Positions 8,834 through 18,270 of a stretch of DNA of 64,000 nt are shown here, piece after piece. The stretch covers positions 62,001 through 126,000 of the forward strand of contig DATNNM010000012.1 in the NCBI GenBank assembly GCA_035601835.1. Direction: 5' to 3'. Made by a program: the position numbers and the translations under genes. The stretch's first letter is position 1; the number at the start of each line of letters is the position of its first letter. The notes below the pieces were generated by a model. That model saw only the letters and a program-made list of their open reading frames with translations. It was not told the origin of the DNA and did no database searches. Source of the stretch: Candidatus Tumulicola sp. (lineage in GTDB: Bacteria; Vulcanimicrobiota; Vulcanimicrobiia; Eremiobacterales; Eremiobacteraceae).

Positions 8834-10662
8834 GGTTTTGAGGCTCCAAGCGCGCGGCGGCGCTGGTAGAGGAACGACACGCCCAGCAACAGCGCGCCGA
8901 CGACGAAGAACGCGGCGATGCGGAAGCCGAGCGCGAGAGCGGTCAGGTCGACGAGGAAGATCTTGAGGATGACCACTCCGAACACGATGAGCGCCTGCCA
9001 GCGCATGAGCGCCGAGTTGCGCCATACACCGAGGACGATCAGGACCGTCGCGTAGACCGCCCAGACGACGGAAACAGACAGCTGCGACACGGGAGTCTCC
9101 GTGCCGGCGACCGAGCCGAATTGTTTGCCCCAATCCCAGCCCTCGAGCGTTAACGCCACGATACCGTAGACATTCGCCGCGACCTCGAGGATGGCGAATA
9201 GCGTGCGTTCGCCCTGCGATAGCGCAACGCGGTTGCGCGCCGATTGCCATATCGAAACCCACAACGCGGCGACGAAGGCCGCAAACGCGCCGAAGCGCGC
9301 GTTGAAGAACAGCACACCGCCATCCGGCGTTGCGAAGGCGAGATACCCGGCTACGATCGCCGCCAGCACGAGTCCGAACCCCCGCAGCAGACGCGTCTGC
9401 GTCGTGAAGCCCGCCCAGACAAGAGCTGCCGCTTCGACGGACCACCCGACGACCAGCCACTCGCCGTGCAGACGTATGGGAATGGCTGCGGTGACGAGGG
9501 TCAACGCGATGCTGCCGTAGATGACTCGCGCGAGCGAGGGGTTGTCACCGGTTCGCCGTTGGACCAGCTGCGCGGCGACGAGGTGTCCGCCGCCAAGGGC
9601 CAATACAGCGAGGGTGAGCAGCCAGCGACGGGTATCGTTCAGATCGAGGATCCAATTCCGCGCAGGGTCGGCCGCGGCCGAGAACATGAGCTGCAACGCT
9701 ACCGTATACCACCCGGCGTTCAGCAGCGCCATGATGACATGGTCGGAGCGCATCGCACCGTCGCGGCGGGAGCGCAAGAGCGGCAACACGGAGAACTCGC
9801 CGAAAAAGATCGTGGCGAAAATGAAGGTCAGCGCGAGTTTCGACGGCTCGAAGTAGTGCAACCACCACGCGACCGCGTAGGCGATGGTGAAGAAGAACGC
9901 CGCCGGCAGGTTGCGCCAATCGCGGATGCGCGCCACGGTGAGGAGGCCCGCATTGAGGATCGCCAGATAGGTGAAAAGTGGAACCAGCGGGTCTGCTCCG
10001 GTGTTGATCAGCAGCGGCGTGATGAAACCAGCCGCGAGCGCGAGAAGCGCAAGGCGCTGAGAATCGCGGCCGAGTGAGATCGCCAACACCGTCGCCGTCG
10101 TCGCTGCCATGCCGGCAAAAGCGGCGAAGGGAGTGAGAAAGTGATAGAATTGGAAGCCTGCATATAGCGAAAGATAGATGACGCCGACCGCCAGCGCAGC
10201 GATGCCCTCAGAGAAATATGTCCAGCGTTTTACGAAGAGCCATTCGCTCCATAATAGCAGGCCGGCACCCGCGATCAGACCGATGACGACGCGCCCAATC
10301 GGACCGATCCAATTGTTGTCGAAGGCGAACTTGAGGAAGAACGCGGCGGCGAAGAGCAGCACGACGATGCCGACGCGATTGAGCCATGCCGAACCGATGA
10401 CCGTTTCGATGTCGGCCTTGGGCTGTGTTATAGGCGGTTGCACGGGCGGCGCCTGGGGCGCCTGCGTCCGTACCGCCGGTGCTTGAACCACGGGAATCGT
10501 CGGCGCTTGTGCTTGCGGCGCCGGGGCCTTAGCCCCGGTCGCCAACGACCGAATTTCCTTTTCGAGCCGCGCGACTCGAGCGAACGCGATGATGCCGAGA
10601 ATCGCCCCGATCGGAAGAACGAGTGCGAGCAGAAGTGCAAAGAGCACCAGCGTCACATCCAT
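8830..10662 (-). CDS. DUF2339 multi-pass membrane protein
   Basis: 610 residues. One N-terminal helix, a short basic/acidic stretch (RVARLEKEIRSL), an Ala/Pro/Gln-rich linker (about residues 45-85), then IGSAWLNRVGIVVLLFAAAFFLKFA, the DUF2339 hallmark, and some 15-18 further helices. ATG at 10662 follows GAGGA with good spacing. Co-translated with the DUF3999-like gene. Part of the linker is encoded by a REP-like palindrome (10521-10538). Biochemical role unknown. Confidence 0.88.
   Translation of the reverse strand: MDVTLVLFALLLALVLPIGAILGIIAFARVARLEKEIRSLATGAKAPAPQAQAPTIPVVQAPAVRTQAPQAPPVQPPITQPKADIETVIGSAWLNRVGIVVLLFAAAFFLKFAFDNNWIGPIGRVVIGLIAGAGLLLWSEWLFVKRWTYFSEGIAALAVGVIYLSLYAGFQFYHFLTPFAAFAGMAATTATVLAISLGRDSQRLALLALAAGFITPLLINTGADPLVPLFTYLAILNAGLLTVARIRDWRNLPAAFFFTIAYAVAWWLHYFEPSKLALTFIFATIFFGEFSVLPLLRSRRDGAMRSDHVIMALLNAGWYTVALQLMFSAAADPARNWILDLNDTRRWLLTLAVLALGGGHLVAAQLVQRRTGDNPSLARVIYGSIALTLVTAAIPIRLHGEWLVVGWSVEAAALVWAGFTTQTRLLRGFGLVLAAIVAGYLAFATPDGGVLFFNARFGAFAAFVAALWVSIWQSARNRVALSQGERTLFAILEVAANVYGIVALTLEGWDWGKQFGSVAGTETPVSQLSVSVVWAVYATVLIVLGVWRNSALMRWQALIVFGVVILKIFLVDLTALALGFRIAAFFVVGALLLGVSFLYQRRRALGASKP
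10521..10538. repeat. REP-like hairpin inside the DUF2339 coding sequence
   Basis: The palindrome CCGGGGCCTTAGCCCCGG, one base from the type A core, lies in frame within the linker codons of the DUF2339 protein and encodes part of GAKAPAP on the minus strand. No GTAG head is present. It may be a repeat insertion tolerated in a flexible linker. Confidence 0.6.
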
Positions 10663-10823
10663 GTGCGTGTCCTCTGGCCGTTTATCGTACCGGTACGGAA
10701 GCCCCTCGTTTGCTCGGCCCAGAGCTGGAGACGAGTGAGCGGCCGACAAGTGTGGCATGGCGGCGTGCGAGCATTCGCCATCTGCACATATCGCGACCGT
10801 AGCGCGACCGGTAGAATAGGGCC

Positions 10824-10940
10824 ATGGAATTGCTCGCATCGTTCACCGTCTTTGGGCTGCTGGTCGTCGGCTGGGCTGTGGCGGGACGTCGCCCTAGACT
10901 GACCGCAGCGGCCGAGGAAAGAGGTTCGACAGCCGCCTAG
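10824..10940 (+). CDS. Possible small single-pass membrane protein
   Basis: 38 codons. The product has a hydrophobic helix (LLASFTVFGLLVVGWAVAG) followed by a basic and then mixed tail (RRPRLTAAAEERGSTAA), a plausible type of bacterial small membrane protein. It is divergent from DUF2339 and upstream of malate synthase. There is no clear ribosome binding site and no recognisable family, so it may be chance. Confidence 0.3.
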   Translation: MELLASFTVFGLLVVGWAVAGRRPRLTAAAEERGSTAA

Positions 10941-10979
10941 AACGCGGCGCGAGGTACTCCGTAGGGCCCATGCCAAGTG

Positions 10980-11006
10980 GCCCTCCTCTCACCATCTGAG
11001 GAGGGC
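10980..11006 (+). promoter_or_regulatory. Hairpin sequestering the malate synthase Shine-Dalgarno
   Basis: A perfect 9-bp stem GCCCTCCTC (10980-10988) / GAGGAGGGC (10998-11006) with a 9-nt loop. The right arm contains the whole GAGGAGG ribosome binding site, 8 nt before ATG 11013. As folded, translation initiation would be blocked, so an RNA switch, protein or temperature release is plausible. Confidence 0.6.
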
Positions 11007-11012
11007 TTCGTG

Positions 11013-12560
11013 ATGCCAGGACAAGGGCGCATCCAAGGCGCCGAAATCCAGGCTCCCCGCGTCGACGGCGCCGCGGATATCCTGACGCCGCAAGCGCTCG
11101 ACTTTCTCCTCCGGCTTTCTTCTGAATTCGAACCGCGCCGCCGCGAACTGCTCGATCAGCGCGCGCAGCGCCAGCGCGAGTTCGATGCGGGCGCGCTGCC
11201 CGATTTTCTGACGTCGACGAAAGCCGTTCGAGCCGACACATGGCGGGGCAAGGCCGCGCCGCGCGACTTGACCAACCGTCGCGTGGAGATCACAGGTCCG
11301 GTGGAGCGCAAGATGATGATCAACGCGCTCAACTCAGGCGCGCAGGTCTTCCTGGCCGATTTCGAAGACGCCAACACGCCCACGTGGGAGAACCTGATCG
11401 CTGGCCACGTGAACTTGATCGACGCGTACGAGCGCCGCATCGAACTCAAGACGCCCGACAAACATTACAAACTCGGCGACCATCCGGCTACGCTGGTCAT
11501 CCGCCCGCGCGGCTGGCACCTCCCCGAAAAGCATGCGCTTATCGAGGGCAAGCCGATGTCGGGCAGCCTCTTCGACTTCGGACTCTATATGTTCCACAAT
11601 GGCAAGCGCTCGATCGAAAGGGGCAGCGGTCCCTATTTCTATCTGCCCAAGCTCGAGAGTCACCTCGAGGCGCGCCTCTGGAACGACGTCTTCAATTTCG
11701 CGCAAGACGCTTTAGGCATGCCTCGCGGCACGATTCGCGCCACCGTGCTCATCGAGACGATCCTCGCGGCCTTTGAAATGGATGAGATCCTCTACGAGCT
11801 GCGCGATCACAGCGCCGGATTGAATGCCGGCCGCTGGGACTATATGTTCAGCATCATCAAGAAGTTCCGCAACCGGGCGGAGTTCGTGCTGCCGGACCGG
11901 GCTCAGATCGCGATGACCGTGCCGTTCATGCGCGCGTATACCGAGCTGCTGGTCAAGACGTGCCACCGGCGCGGCGTGCACGCCATCGGCGGCATGGCGG
12001 CGTTCATCCCGAGCCGGCGCGATGCGAAGGTGAACGAAGCGGCCATCGCGCGCGTGCGCGAGGACAAGATCCGCGAGGCCAACGACGGCTTCGACGGCAC
12101 GTGGGTGGCGCATCCGGACCTCGTGCCCATCGCGCGCGAGGAATTCGACCGCGTTCTCGGGCCGCGTCCGAATCAGCTCGAGCGCCAGCGCGACGACGTG
12201 CACGTGAGCGCGCGGCAACTGCTCGACGTCGCGATCCAGGGCGGCGCGGTGACGGATGCCGGCGTGCGCACCAACGTGAGCGTCGGACTGCAGTACCTCG
12301 ACTCATGGCTGCGCGGCATCGGCGCGGCCGGCATCAACAATTTGATGGAAGACGTCGCGACGGCGGAGATCTCGCGCTCGCAACTGTGGCAATGGGTGCG
12401 TCATGGCCGGCGTACCCGCGCTGACGTCGAACGCAGTATAGAAGAAGAAACTGGAAAAGCCAGCATCGCGCCGGCCGCCCGCAAGGTGTTCGAACGCGTG
12501 GCCCTGAGCGACGACTTCACGGAGTTCCTGACGCTGCCGGCCTACGAACTGCTCCCCTAA
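11013..12560 (+). CDS. aceB: Malate synthase A
   Basis: 515 residues, usual length for the A isoform. It condenses glyoxylate with acetyl-CoA to malate in the glyoxylate cycle. Diagnostic blocks are [78 protein letters not shown] split around the acid residues, and [14 protein letters not shown] 11013 is preferred over GTG 10977 because GAGGAGG lies 8 nt before it. No isocitrate lyase lies in the window. The start region is folded into a hairpin (see 10980). Confidence 0.96.
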   Translation: MPGQGRIQGAEIQAPRVDGAADILTPQALDFLLRLSSEFEPRRRELLDQRAQRQREFDAGALPDFLTSTKAVRADTWRGKAAPRDLTNRRVEITGPVERKMMINALNSGAQVFLADFEDANTPTWENLIAGHVNLIDAYERRIELKTPDKHYKLGDHPATLVIRPRGWHLPEKHALIEGKPMSGSLFDFGLYMFHNGKRSIERGSGPYFYLPKLESHLEARLWNDVFNFAQDALGMPRGTIRATVLIETILAAFEMDEILYELRDHSAGLNAGRWDYMFSIIKKFRNRAEFVLPDRAQIAMTVPFMRAYTELLVKTCHRRGVHAIGGMAAFIPSRRDAKVNEAAIARVREDKIREANDGFDGTWVAHPDLVPIAREEFDRVLGPRPNQLERQRDDVHVSARQLLDVAIQGGAVTDAGVRTNVSVGLQYLDSWLRGIGAAGINNLMEDVATAEISRSQLWQWVRHGRRTRADVERSIEEETGKASIAPAARKVFERVALSDDFTEFLTLPAYELLP

Positions 12561-12675
12561 GCCTTCGTCCGTCCGATGAACCTTCTAGGCCCTTTGCACG
12601 ACACACGGGCAGAGCGACGCGACACCACCAGCCCGCCCGCCGCGCCGCTCAACCTCACCGCAACGGACGGACGAG

Positions 12676-13254
12676 ATGCAGACACAACAGGCATCCAGCC
12701 CACAGGTCGAGGCGCAGTGGATACGCCAGATCGCAAAGCGCGATCGCGGCGCGTTCGAGCAGCTGTACCGCGCGTACGAGCGCAAGCTCTACCGCTACCT
12801 GCTGGGCATCGTCCGTTCACCGGAATTGGCTGAAGAACTGACCGGCGACGTCATGATCGAGGTGTGGAAGAACGCCTCGCGCTATCGCGGGCACGCGAAG
12901 CCCTCAACCTGGATCTTCGGCATCGCTCACAACAAAGGCATCGACGTTCTGCGGCGCAGGCAACCGCAGGTCACCGAACTGCACGCCGTCGCCGGCGCGC
13001 CCGACCCTCGGCCAGGTCCCGAGGCGGCGGCGATCGACGAGAGCGAGCGGCGCGAGGTGGCCGCGGCGCTCGACGCTCTGTCGGCAGAGCACCGCGGCGT
13101 CCTCGACCTGGCGTTCAACAACGGCTGCTCGCAGGCCGAGATCGCGCAGATCGTCGGCTGCCCCATCAACACTGTCAAATCGCGCATGTTCTACGCAAAA
13201 CAGCAACTGCGCCAAGTGCTCGAGCGGCGGGGTTTCCGGAGAGAGATATCATGA
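12676..13254 (+). CDS. ECF-type RNA polymerase sigma factor
   Basis: 192 residues. Region 2 is visible as FEQLYRAYERKLYRYLLGIV and WIFGIAHNKGIDVLRRR, and region 4 as LSAEHRGVLDLAFNNGCSQAEIAQIVGCPINTVKSRM, which binds the -35 element. The stop overlaps the start of the anti-sigma gene (ATGA), the usual ECF/anti-sigma arrangement. A possible autoregulatory -35 (GAACCTT near 12579) was seen without a convincing -10. The regulon is unknown. Confidence 0.93.
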   Translation: MQTQQASSPQVEAQWIRQIAKRDRGAFEQLYRAYERKLYRYLLGIVRSPELAEELTGDVMIEVWKNASRYRGHAKPSTWIFGIAHNKGIDVLRRRQPQVTELHAVAGAPDPRPGPEAAAIDESERREVAAALDALSAEHRGVLDLAFNNGCSQAEIAQIVGCPINTVKSRMFYAKQQLRQVLERRGFRREIS

Positions 13255-14471
13255 ATCACGCCAAAATCGCCGAATTGCTGCCGTGGTACGTCAACGGCAC
13301 GCTCGCGCCGGCTCAAGCCGAGGCGGTTGAAAAAGAGATCGAGACCTGCGAGCTGTGCGCATCGGACCTCGAGACGCTCAAGGCGCTGCAGAAGACGATG
13401 CTCGACGTAGAAGCGCATGCTCCGGGTCCGTCGCAGTTCTTGCTCAATCGCACGCTTGCGAACGTCGAAGAGATCGAGCGCATGCGCGAGACGCAAAAGG
13501 CCGGCTCGCAATGGTGGAGCGGCCTCTCCACCGGCGCAAAAGCAGCGGTGCTCGTCACGTCGTTGGCGCTGTTCCTCATCGCGGGCGGCACGCTCGTGCG
13601 CTTCACGAGCGCGCCCAGCGGGCAGAGGGCATTGCCTCCGCCGCAGCTGATCCCGGTAGAGGCCCTTAAGGTCCCCGCTCCGGCAGACCGCGCCAGTGGC
13701 GGCGTCGCCGCCCCGAGATCTGTGATGGAAGCCGATCAAGTCACAAGAGAGAAGTCCACGACGAGCGCCGTCAATAAGCCTCCATTCGAACGGCCGCAGA
13801 TCATCCGCACGGGAAGCATGAGCCTGCTCGTGCCCGACGTCGAAAAGACGATCGCCCGCTTGCAGGAGATCGCTCAGGCGCAATTCGGGGACGTGCTGGC
13901 GCTCGATGACACCACGCCCTCACAGCCCGGCGAGCGGCACATCGCAACGCTCAGGCTCAGCGTGCCGCAAGACCGCTTCACGCAGACGATGGACACCATC
14001 GCGAAACTCGGCGGCGTGCAGACGCGCTCGGTGGCGGCCGAGGACGTCACCAACCAAATCGTGGACTCGCAGGCGCGGCTCAAGAACTTGCGCCATACCG
14101 AGGAAGACCTGCTGCGCATCATGGACCGGCAAGGCAAGGTCGCCGACCTGCTCGACGTGCAGAACCAGATCTCGTCGACGCGCGATGAGATCGAGCAGCT
14201 CGACGCGCAGCTCAAATCCATGCAGCACCGCGTCGCCTACTCAGCGCTTTCGATCAGTCTCGAGGACGAGATCCCAGCCGCCCTCGTCGGCCCCGGCGCC
14301 GGCACGCAGCTGGGCGAGGCATGGCAGACCGCGCTGCGCGATTCGAAAGAGCTGGCGCTGCGCATCGGCGCCGGCGTCCTGCGCGTCGTGGCGTTCGCGC
14401 CGTACTGGGCAGTGCCGATCGCGCTCTTCTGGTGGCTGGTCGCATGGCTGCGCCGCCGCCCGGCGTACTAG
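13251..14471 (+). CDS. Anti-sigma factor fused to a DUF4349 domain
   Basis: 406 residues. An N-terminal zinc-finger anti-sigma domain (about 1-45; WYVNGTLAPAQ and CELCASDL) is followed by a membrane helix near 105-122 (AAVLVTSLALFLIAGGTLV). A Pro/Ala linker leads to a DUF4349-type extracytoplasmic domain (about 180-380) with IIRTGSMSLLVPDVEKT and a coiled coil (LLDVQNQISSTRDEIEQLDAQL). A second helix near the C-terminus (FAPYWAVPIALFWWLVAWL) precedes a basic tail. GGAGAGA precedes ATG 13251. This suggests signal sensing by DUF4349 and release of the cognate sigma factor. Zinc coordination appears as CxxC with an upstream His. Confidence 0.85.
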   Translation: MNHAKIAELLPWYVNGTLAPAQAEAVEKEIETCELCASDLETLKALQKTMLDVEAHAPGPSQFLLNRTLANVEEIERMRETQKAGSQWWSGLSTGAKAAVLVTSLALFLIAGGTLVRFTSAPSGQRALPPPQLIPVEALKVPAPADRASGGVAAPRSVMEADQVTREKSTTSAVNKPPFERPQIIRTGSMSLLVPDVEKTIARLQEIAQAQFGDVLALDDTTPSQPGERHIATLRLSVPQDRFTQTMDTIAKLGGVQTRSVAAEDVTNQIVDSQARLKNLRHTEEDLLRIMDRQGKVADLLDVQNQISSTRDEIEQLDAQLKSMQHRVAYSALSISLEDEIPAALVGPGAGTQLGEAWQTALRDSKELALRIGAGVLRVVAFAPYWAVPIALFWWLVAWLRRRPAY

Positions 14472-14561
14472 CGCCGGCGGGCGCAGGAAAAGGTGCGCGC
14501 GTAGGGTAGTCACCCGTCCCCGAAGACGAGTATCCTCGCACATCCTGGAGGGCTACCTCCC

Positions 14562-15077
14562 ATGCTTGCCATTCGATTGTCGGTCAACGGCGTCGCGCAC
14601 GAGCTCGACGTCGAGCCGCGCTTGTTGCTCGCGCATCTGTTGCGAGAAAAATTGGGACTCACCGGCACGCACATCGGCTGCGACACATCCAGCTGCGGCG
14701 CGTGCACGGTGATGCTCGACGGCAAATCCGTGAAGAGCTGCACGGTGTTGGCGGTGCAAGCCGACGGCGCCAGCGTCATGACGATTGAAGGCCTCGGCAG
14801 CGACGAAGCGCTGCACCCGATGCAGGAAGCCTTCTGGGCCGAACACGGCTTGCAGTGCGGCTACTGCACGACCGGCATGATCGTCAGCGCGGTGGATCTG
14901 CTGCAGCGCAACCCAGATCCCAGCGACGATGAGATCCGAGCGGGGCTGGAGGGCAACCTCTGCCGCTGCACCGGTTATGAGAACATCGTGAAGTCAGTTC
15001 GCGCCGCGGCCAAAGCCATGCGAAGCGGCACGAAGGCAACGCCGGCCGAGCGCGAGCCGGTGGGAGCGAGACGCTGA
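14562..15077 (+). CDS. coxS: CO dehydrogenase-like small subunit, two [2Fe-2S] clusters
   Basis: 171 residues. Carries electrons from the molybdenum site to FAD in xanthine-oxidase-family enzymes. The plant-type cluster motif is [12 protein letters not shown] (about 43-54) and the second cluster uses QCGYCTTGM and [12 protein letters not shown]. The CDTSSCGAC form is closer to CoxS than to xanthine dehydrogenase. The stop overlaps the large-subunit start by 1 nt. First gene of the S-L-M operon. Confidence 0.92.
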   Translation: MLAIRLSVNGVAHELDVEPRLLLAHLLREKLGLTGTHIGCDTSSCGACTVMLDGKSVKSCTVLAVQADGASVMTIEGLGSDEALHPMQEAFWAEHGLQCGYCTTGMIVSAVDLLQRNPDPSDDEIRAGLEGNLCRCTGYENIVKSVRAAAKAMRSGTKATPAEREPVGARR

Positions 15078-17416
15078 TGGCATTCACAACGATGGTCGGC
15101 GCTCGCATCAAGCGCCGCGAGGACCCGCGGCTCATCACCGGCCGCGCCACATATGTCGACGACGTCAAACTGGTCGGCATGCTGCACGCGGCATTCGTGC
15201 GCAGCCCGTACGCGCACGCCAAGATCGGCAACATCGACACGGCTGCCGCCAAAAAGCATCCCGGCGTCGCCGGCGTCTTCACCGCCAAAGACATGCAAGG
15301 CAAAGGCATGGCGCCGGGGCTCCCGGTCGCGCCGCAAATCGAGGGCTTGGTGTCGCCGGACCACTTTCCGCTGACGACCGACGAAGTGAATTGCCTTGGT
15401 GAAGGGGTGGCCGTGGTCGTCGCAACCGATCCTTACGTCGCGCGCGACGCTGCGGAGCTCGTGAAGGTGAGCTATACGCCCCTCCCGGTGGTCGTTGACC
15501 TCGAAAAAGCTGCCGCCGGCGCGCCGTACGTCCACGATCACGTGAAGACCAACATCGCGTTCAGCATGCCCTTCGTGTCGGGTGACGTGGACGGCGCATT
15601 CAAGGCAGCCGACGTGGTGGTGAAGGAGCGCATCGTCAATCAGCGCCTGTTGCCCTCAGCCATAGAACCGCGCGCTTGCATAGGCAGCTGGGACCGCGGC
15701 ATGGGCACGATGACGCTGTGGTCATCGACGCAGATACCGCACATCTTGCGGACGCAGCTGGCCTTGACGCTCAGTGTGCCGGAGACGAAAATGCGCGTGA
15801 TCGCGCCGGAAGTCGGCGGCGGCTTCGGCTCGAAGCTCAACGTGTACGCGGACGAAGCGATAGTTTGCTGGCTATCCCGCGCGCTCGGCAAGCCCGTGAA
15901 GTACGTCGAGACGCGCACCGAAAACCATCATCAGACAACGCACGGCCGCGATCAGATCCAATTCGTGGAAGTCGCGGCGAAAAAAGACGGCACGGTGCTC
16001 GGGCTGCGCGTCAAGATCCTCGCGAACATGGGCGCGTATCATCAGGTCCTGACGCCGGCCATCCCGACGCTCACCGTGCTTATGCTCTCCGGACCTTATG
16101 CGATCAAGAACATCGCATACGACCTTCAGGCGGTCTTCACGAACACGATGTCGACCGACGCATACCGCGGCGCCGGCCGCCCGGAGGCGACCTTCCTTTT
16201 GGAGCGCGCCATGGATCTGCTGGCGCGCGAGCTCAAACTCGATCCCGCAGAAGTGCGGCGGAAGAATTTCATCCCATCCAGCGCTTTTCCGTATACGACC
16301 GCGACCGGCCTCACCTACGATACCGGCGACTACCCGAAGACGCTCGACAAAGTGCTCGAGCTTTCCGATTACAAGGGGTTGCGCGCTCAGCAGAAGAGCC
16401 TGCGCGAGCAAGGCCGCTATCTCGGCATCGGGGTGTCGACCTACGTGGAGGTCTGCGGCTTCGGCCCATCCATGGCGTTGCCCGCGCCGGGTTGGGAGAG
16501 CGCGACGATACGCGTCGAACCGACCGGCAGCGTCACCGTGATGACCGGCACGTCGCCGCACGGTCAGGGCGAAGAGACGACGTTCGCGCAGATCGTGGGA
16601 GATAGGCTCGGCGTGCCGATCGAGAGCGTCAACGTCGTGCACGGCGACACCGATCGGGTGCAGTACGGCGTGGGCATCTTCGGCTCGCGCGGCACTGCGG
16701 TCGGCGGCGCGGCGCTGTGGCTGGCCATCGACAGCATCCAGGAGAAGGCCAAGCTCTTCGCGGCGCACGCCTGGGAGGCCAATCCGGCCGACGTCGAGTG
16801 GCGCGAAGGCAAGATGTGGGTGCGCGGCGACGATTCGCGCAGCATGACGATCGGGGAAGTCGCCTTCGCGGCGTTCCGCGCCGACAAGCTGCCGCCCGGA
16901 GTGGAGCCGTTCCTCGACGCCACGCGCCGGTTCGAGCCCGCCAACTTCGTGTATCCGTTCGGCGCGCACATATGCGTCGTCGAGGTCGACAAGGAAACGG
17001 GCGACGTCAAACTGGTGAAGTATTTCGCCGTGGACGACTGCGGCAAGGTCATCAACCCGATGATCGTCGACGGCCAACTGCACGGCGGCATCGCGCAGGG
17101 CATCGGCCAAGCGCTCTTCGAGGAAGCGGTTTATGACGAGGACGGTCAGTTGCTGACCGGCACGTTCATGAACTACGCCGTGCCGCACGCGGAGCAGATG
17201 ATCGATTTCGAGCTCGCGCGCACGGTGACGCCGACGGACGTCAACCCGCTGGGCGTCAAGGGCATCGGCGAAGCAGGCACGATCGGCTCGACGCCGGCGG
17301 TCGCCAACGCGGTGATCGACGCCCTCGCGCCCTTCGGCGTCAAACACCTCGACATGCCGCTCAAGCCCGAAAAGGTCTGGAAGGCGATGCAACGCACGGG
17401 AGACGGAAAACCATGA
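15077..17416 (+). CDS. coxL: Molybdenum-containing CO dehydrogenase-like large subunit, form II
   Basis: 779 residues; the Mo-pterin catalytic subunit. The active-site loop reads AYRGAGR (about 362-368), the form II signature. Genuine form I CO dehydrogenase has AYXCSFR with the Mo-Cu cysteine, absent here. Other cofactor motifs are GGGFGSK and GIGEAGTIGS with the catalytic glutamate. The S-L-M gene order also fits form II. Physiological substrate is uncertain; form II proteins may act on other small substrates. It ends 4 nt into the FAD-subunit gene. Confidence 0.93.
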   Translation: MAFTTMVGARIKRREDPRLITGRATYVDDVKLVGMLHAAFVRSPYAHAKIGNIDTAAAKKHPGVAGVFTAKDMQGKGMAPGLPVAPQIEGLVSPDHFPLTTDEVNCLGEGVAVVVATDPYVARDAAELVKVSYTPLPVVVDLEKAAAGAPYVHDHVKTNIAFSMPFVSGDVDGAFKAADVVVKERIVNQRLLPSAIEPRACIGSWDRGMGTMTLWSSTQIPHILRTQLALTLSVPETKMRVIAPEVGGGFGSKLNVYADEAIVCWLSRALGKPVKYVETRTENHHQTTHGRDQIQFVEVAAKKDGTVLGLRVKILANMGAYHQVLTPAIPTLTVLMLSGPYAIKNIAYDLQAVFTNTMSTDAYRGAGRPEATFLLERAMDLLARELKLDPAEVRRKNFIPSSAFPYTTATGLTYDTGDYPKTLDKVLELSDYKGLRAQQKSLREQGRYLGIGVSTYVEVCGFGPSMALPAPGWESATIRVEPTGSVTVMTGTSPHGQGEETTFAQIVGDRLGVPIESVNVVHGDTDRVQYGVGIFGSRGTAVGGAALWLAIDSIQEKAKLFAAHAWEANPADVEWREGKMWVRGDDSRSMTIGEVAFAAFRADKLPPGVEPFLDATRRFEPANFVYPFGAHICVVEVDKETGDVKLVKYFAVDDCGKVINPMIVDGQLHGGIAQGIGQALFEEAVYDEDGQLLTGTFMNYAVPHAEQMIDFELARTVTPTDVNPLGVKGIGEAGTIGSTPAVANAVIDALAPFGVKHLDMPLKPEKVWKAMQRTGDGKP

Positions 17417-18267
17417 TGCCCGCATCTTTCGAATACGCGCGCGCGGCGAGCGTCGCGGAGGCGATCGCCCTGCTCCACAAACACGGCGCCGACGCCAAAC
17501 TGCTGGCCGGCGGCCACAGCTTGGTGCCGATGATGAAACTGCGCTTGGCGCGGCCGAGCGTGCTCATCGATATCGGGCGCTTGCGCGAGCTTGCCGGCAT
17601 CAAACACGAAGGCGGCCGCTTCACCATCGGCGCCCTCACCACGCACGCCGCGCTGGCCGCGTCGAAAGAACTGGAGAAGCGCGCGCCGGCCTTGTGGGAT
17701 GCCGCAAATCAGCTGGGTGATCCGCAGGTGCGCAATCGCGGCACGATCGGCGGCGCATGTGCGCACGCCGATCCGTCCGCCGACTATCCGGCGGTCATGC
17801 TGGCCCTCGATGCGCGCCTGCACGTCGAAGGTCAAAAGGGCAAACGCGAGATACCCGCGGACAAGTTCTTCGTCGGCACGTTCGAGACCGCGTTGGGAGA
17901 CGGCGATATCCTCACCGCGATATCCTTCGCTGATGCGCCGAACTCAGCGTACGCGAAGTTCCACAGTCCTGCTTCGCACTATGCGGTGGTGGGCGTCGCC
18001 GTGAGCCTCACGCTGAAGAGCGGCGCGATCGCCGCATCGCGGCTCGCGGTGACCGGCGTCGGCGACATCGCATTTCGCGCGACTGCGGCGGAGAAAGCTC
18101 TGATCGGCGGCAAGGCCGACGATGCAGAGGCGGGGCGCCGGGCGTGTTCTGGAATGGCCTCCGGCGTCGAGGTTCGCGGCGACACGTTCGCGTCCGGCGA
18201 CTATCGCAAGGCTATGACCGAGGTGTTCGCGGCACGGGCCATTCGCATCGCCCTGAAGCGCGCCTGA
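17413..18267 (+). CDS. coxM: CO dehydrogenase-like medium subunit, FAD-binding
   Basis: 284 residues. FAD contacts are in LLAGGHSLVPMMKLR (about 30-45) and the second motif RNRGTIGGACAHADPSAD (about 108-125). The C-terminal CO_deh_flav_C domain contains YAVVGVAVSLTL. No extra cysteine insert is present, unlike the FAD subunit at 36137. Completes the coxSLM operon. Accessory genes such as coxD/E/F/G are not adjacent. Confidence 0.92.
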   Translation: MMPASFEYARAASVAEAIALLHKHGADAKLLAGGHSLVPMMKLRLARPSVLIDIGRLRELAGIKHEGGRFTIGALTTHAALAASKELEKRAPALWDAANQLGDPQVRNRGTIGGACAHADPSADYPAVMLALDARLHVEGQKGKREIPADKFFVGTFETALGDGDILTAISFADAPNSAYAKFHSPASHYAVVGVAVSLTLKSGAIAASRLAVTGVGDIAFRATAAEKALIGGKADDAEAGRRACSGMASGVEVRGDTFASGDYRKAMTEVFAARAIRIALKRA

Positions 18268-18270
18268 ATC

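Noticed and set aside
12579-12600. Autoregulatory ECF promoter upstream of the sigma factor
   Set aside because: GAACCTT resembles an ECF -35 but no matching -10 with correct spacing was convincing.
13653-13678. Another REP-like element within the anti-sigma gene
   Set aside because: GTAG followed by AGGCCCTTAAGGTCC has only a weak imperfect palindrome and lacks the TTTA loop; chance similarity is likely.
15077-17416. True form I CO dehydrogenase
   Set aside because: The active-site loop is AYRGAGR, lacking the cysteine that binds copper.
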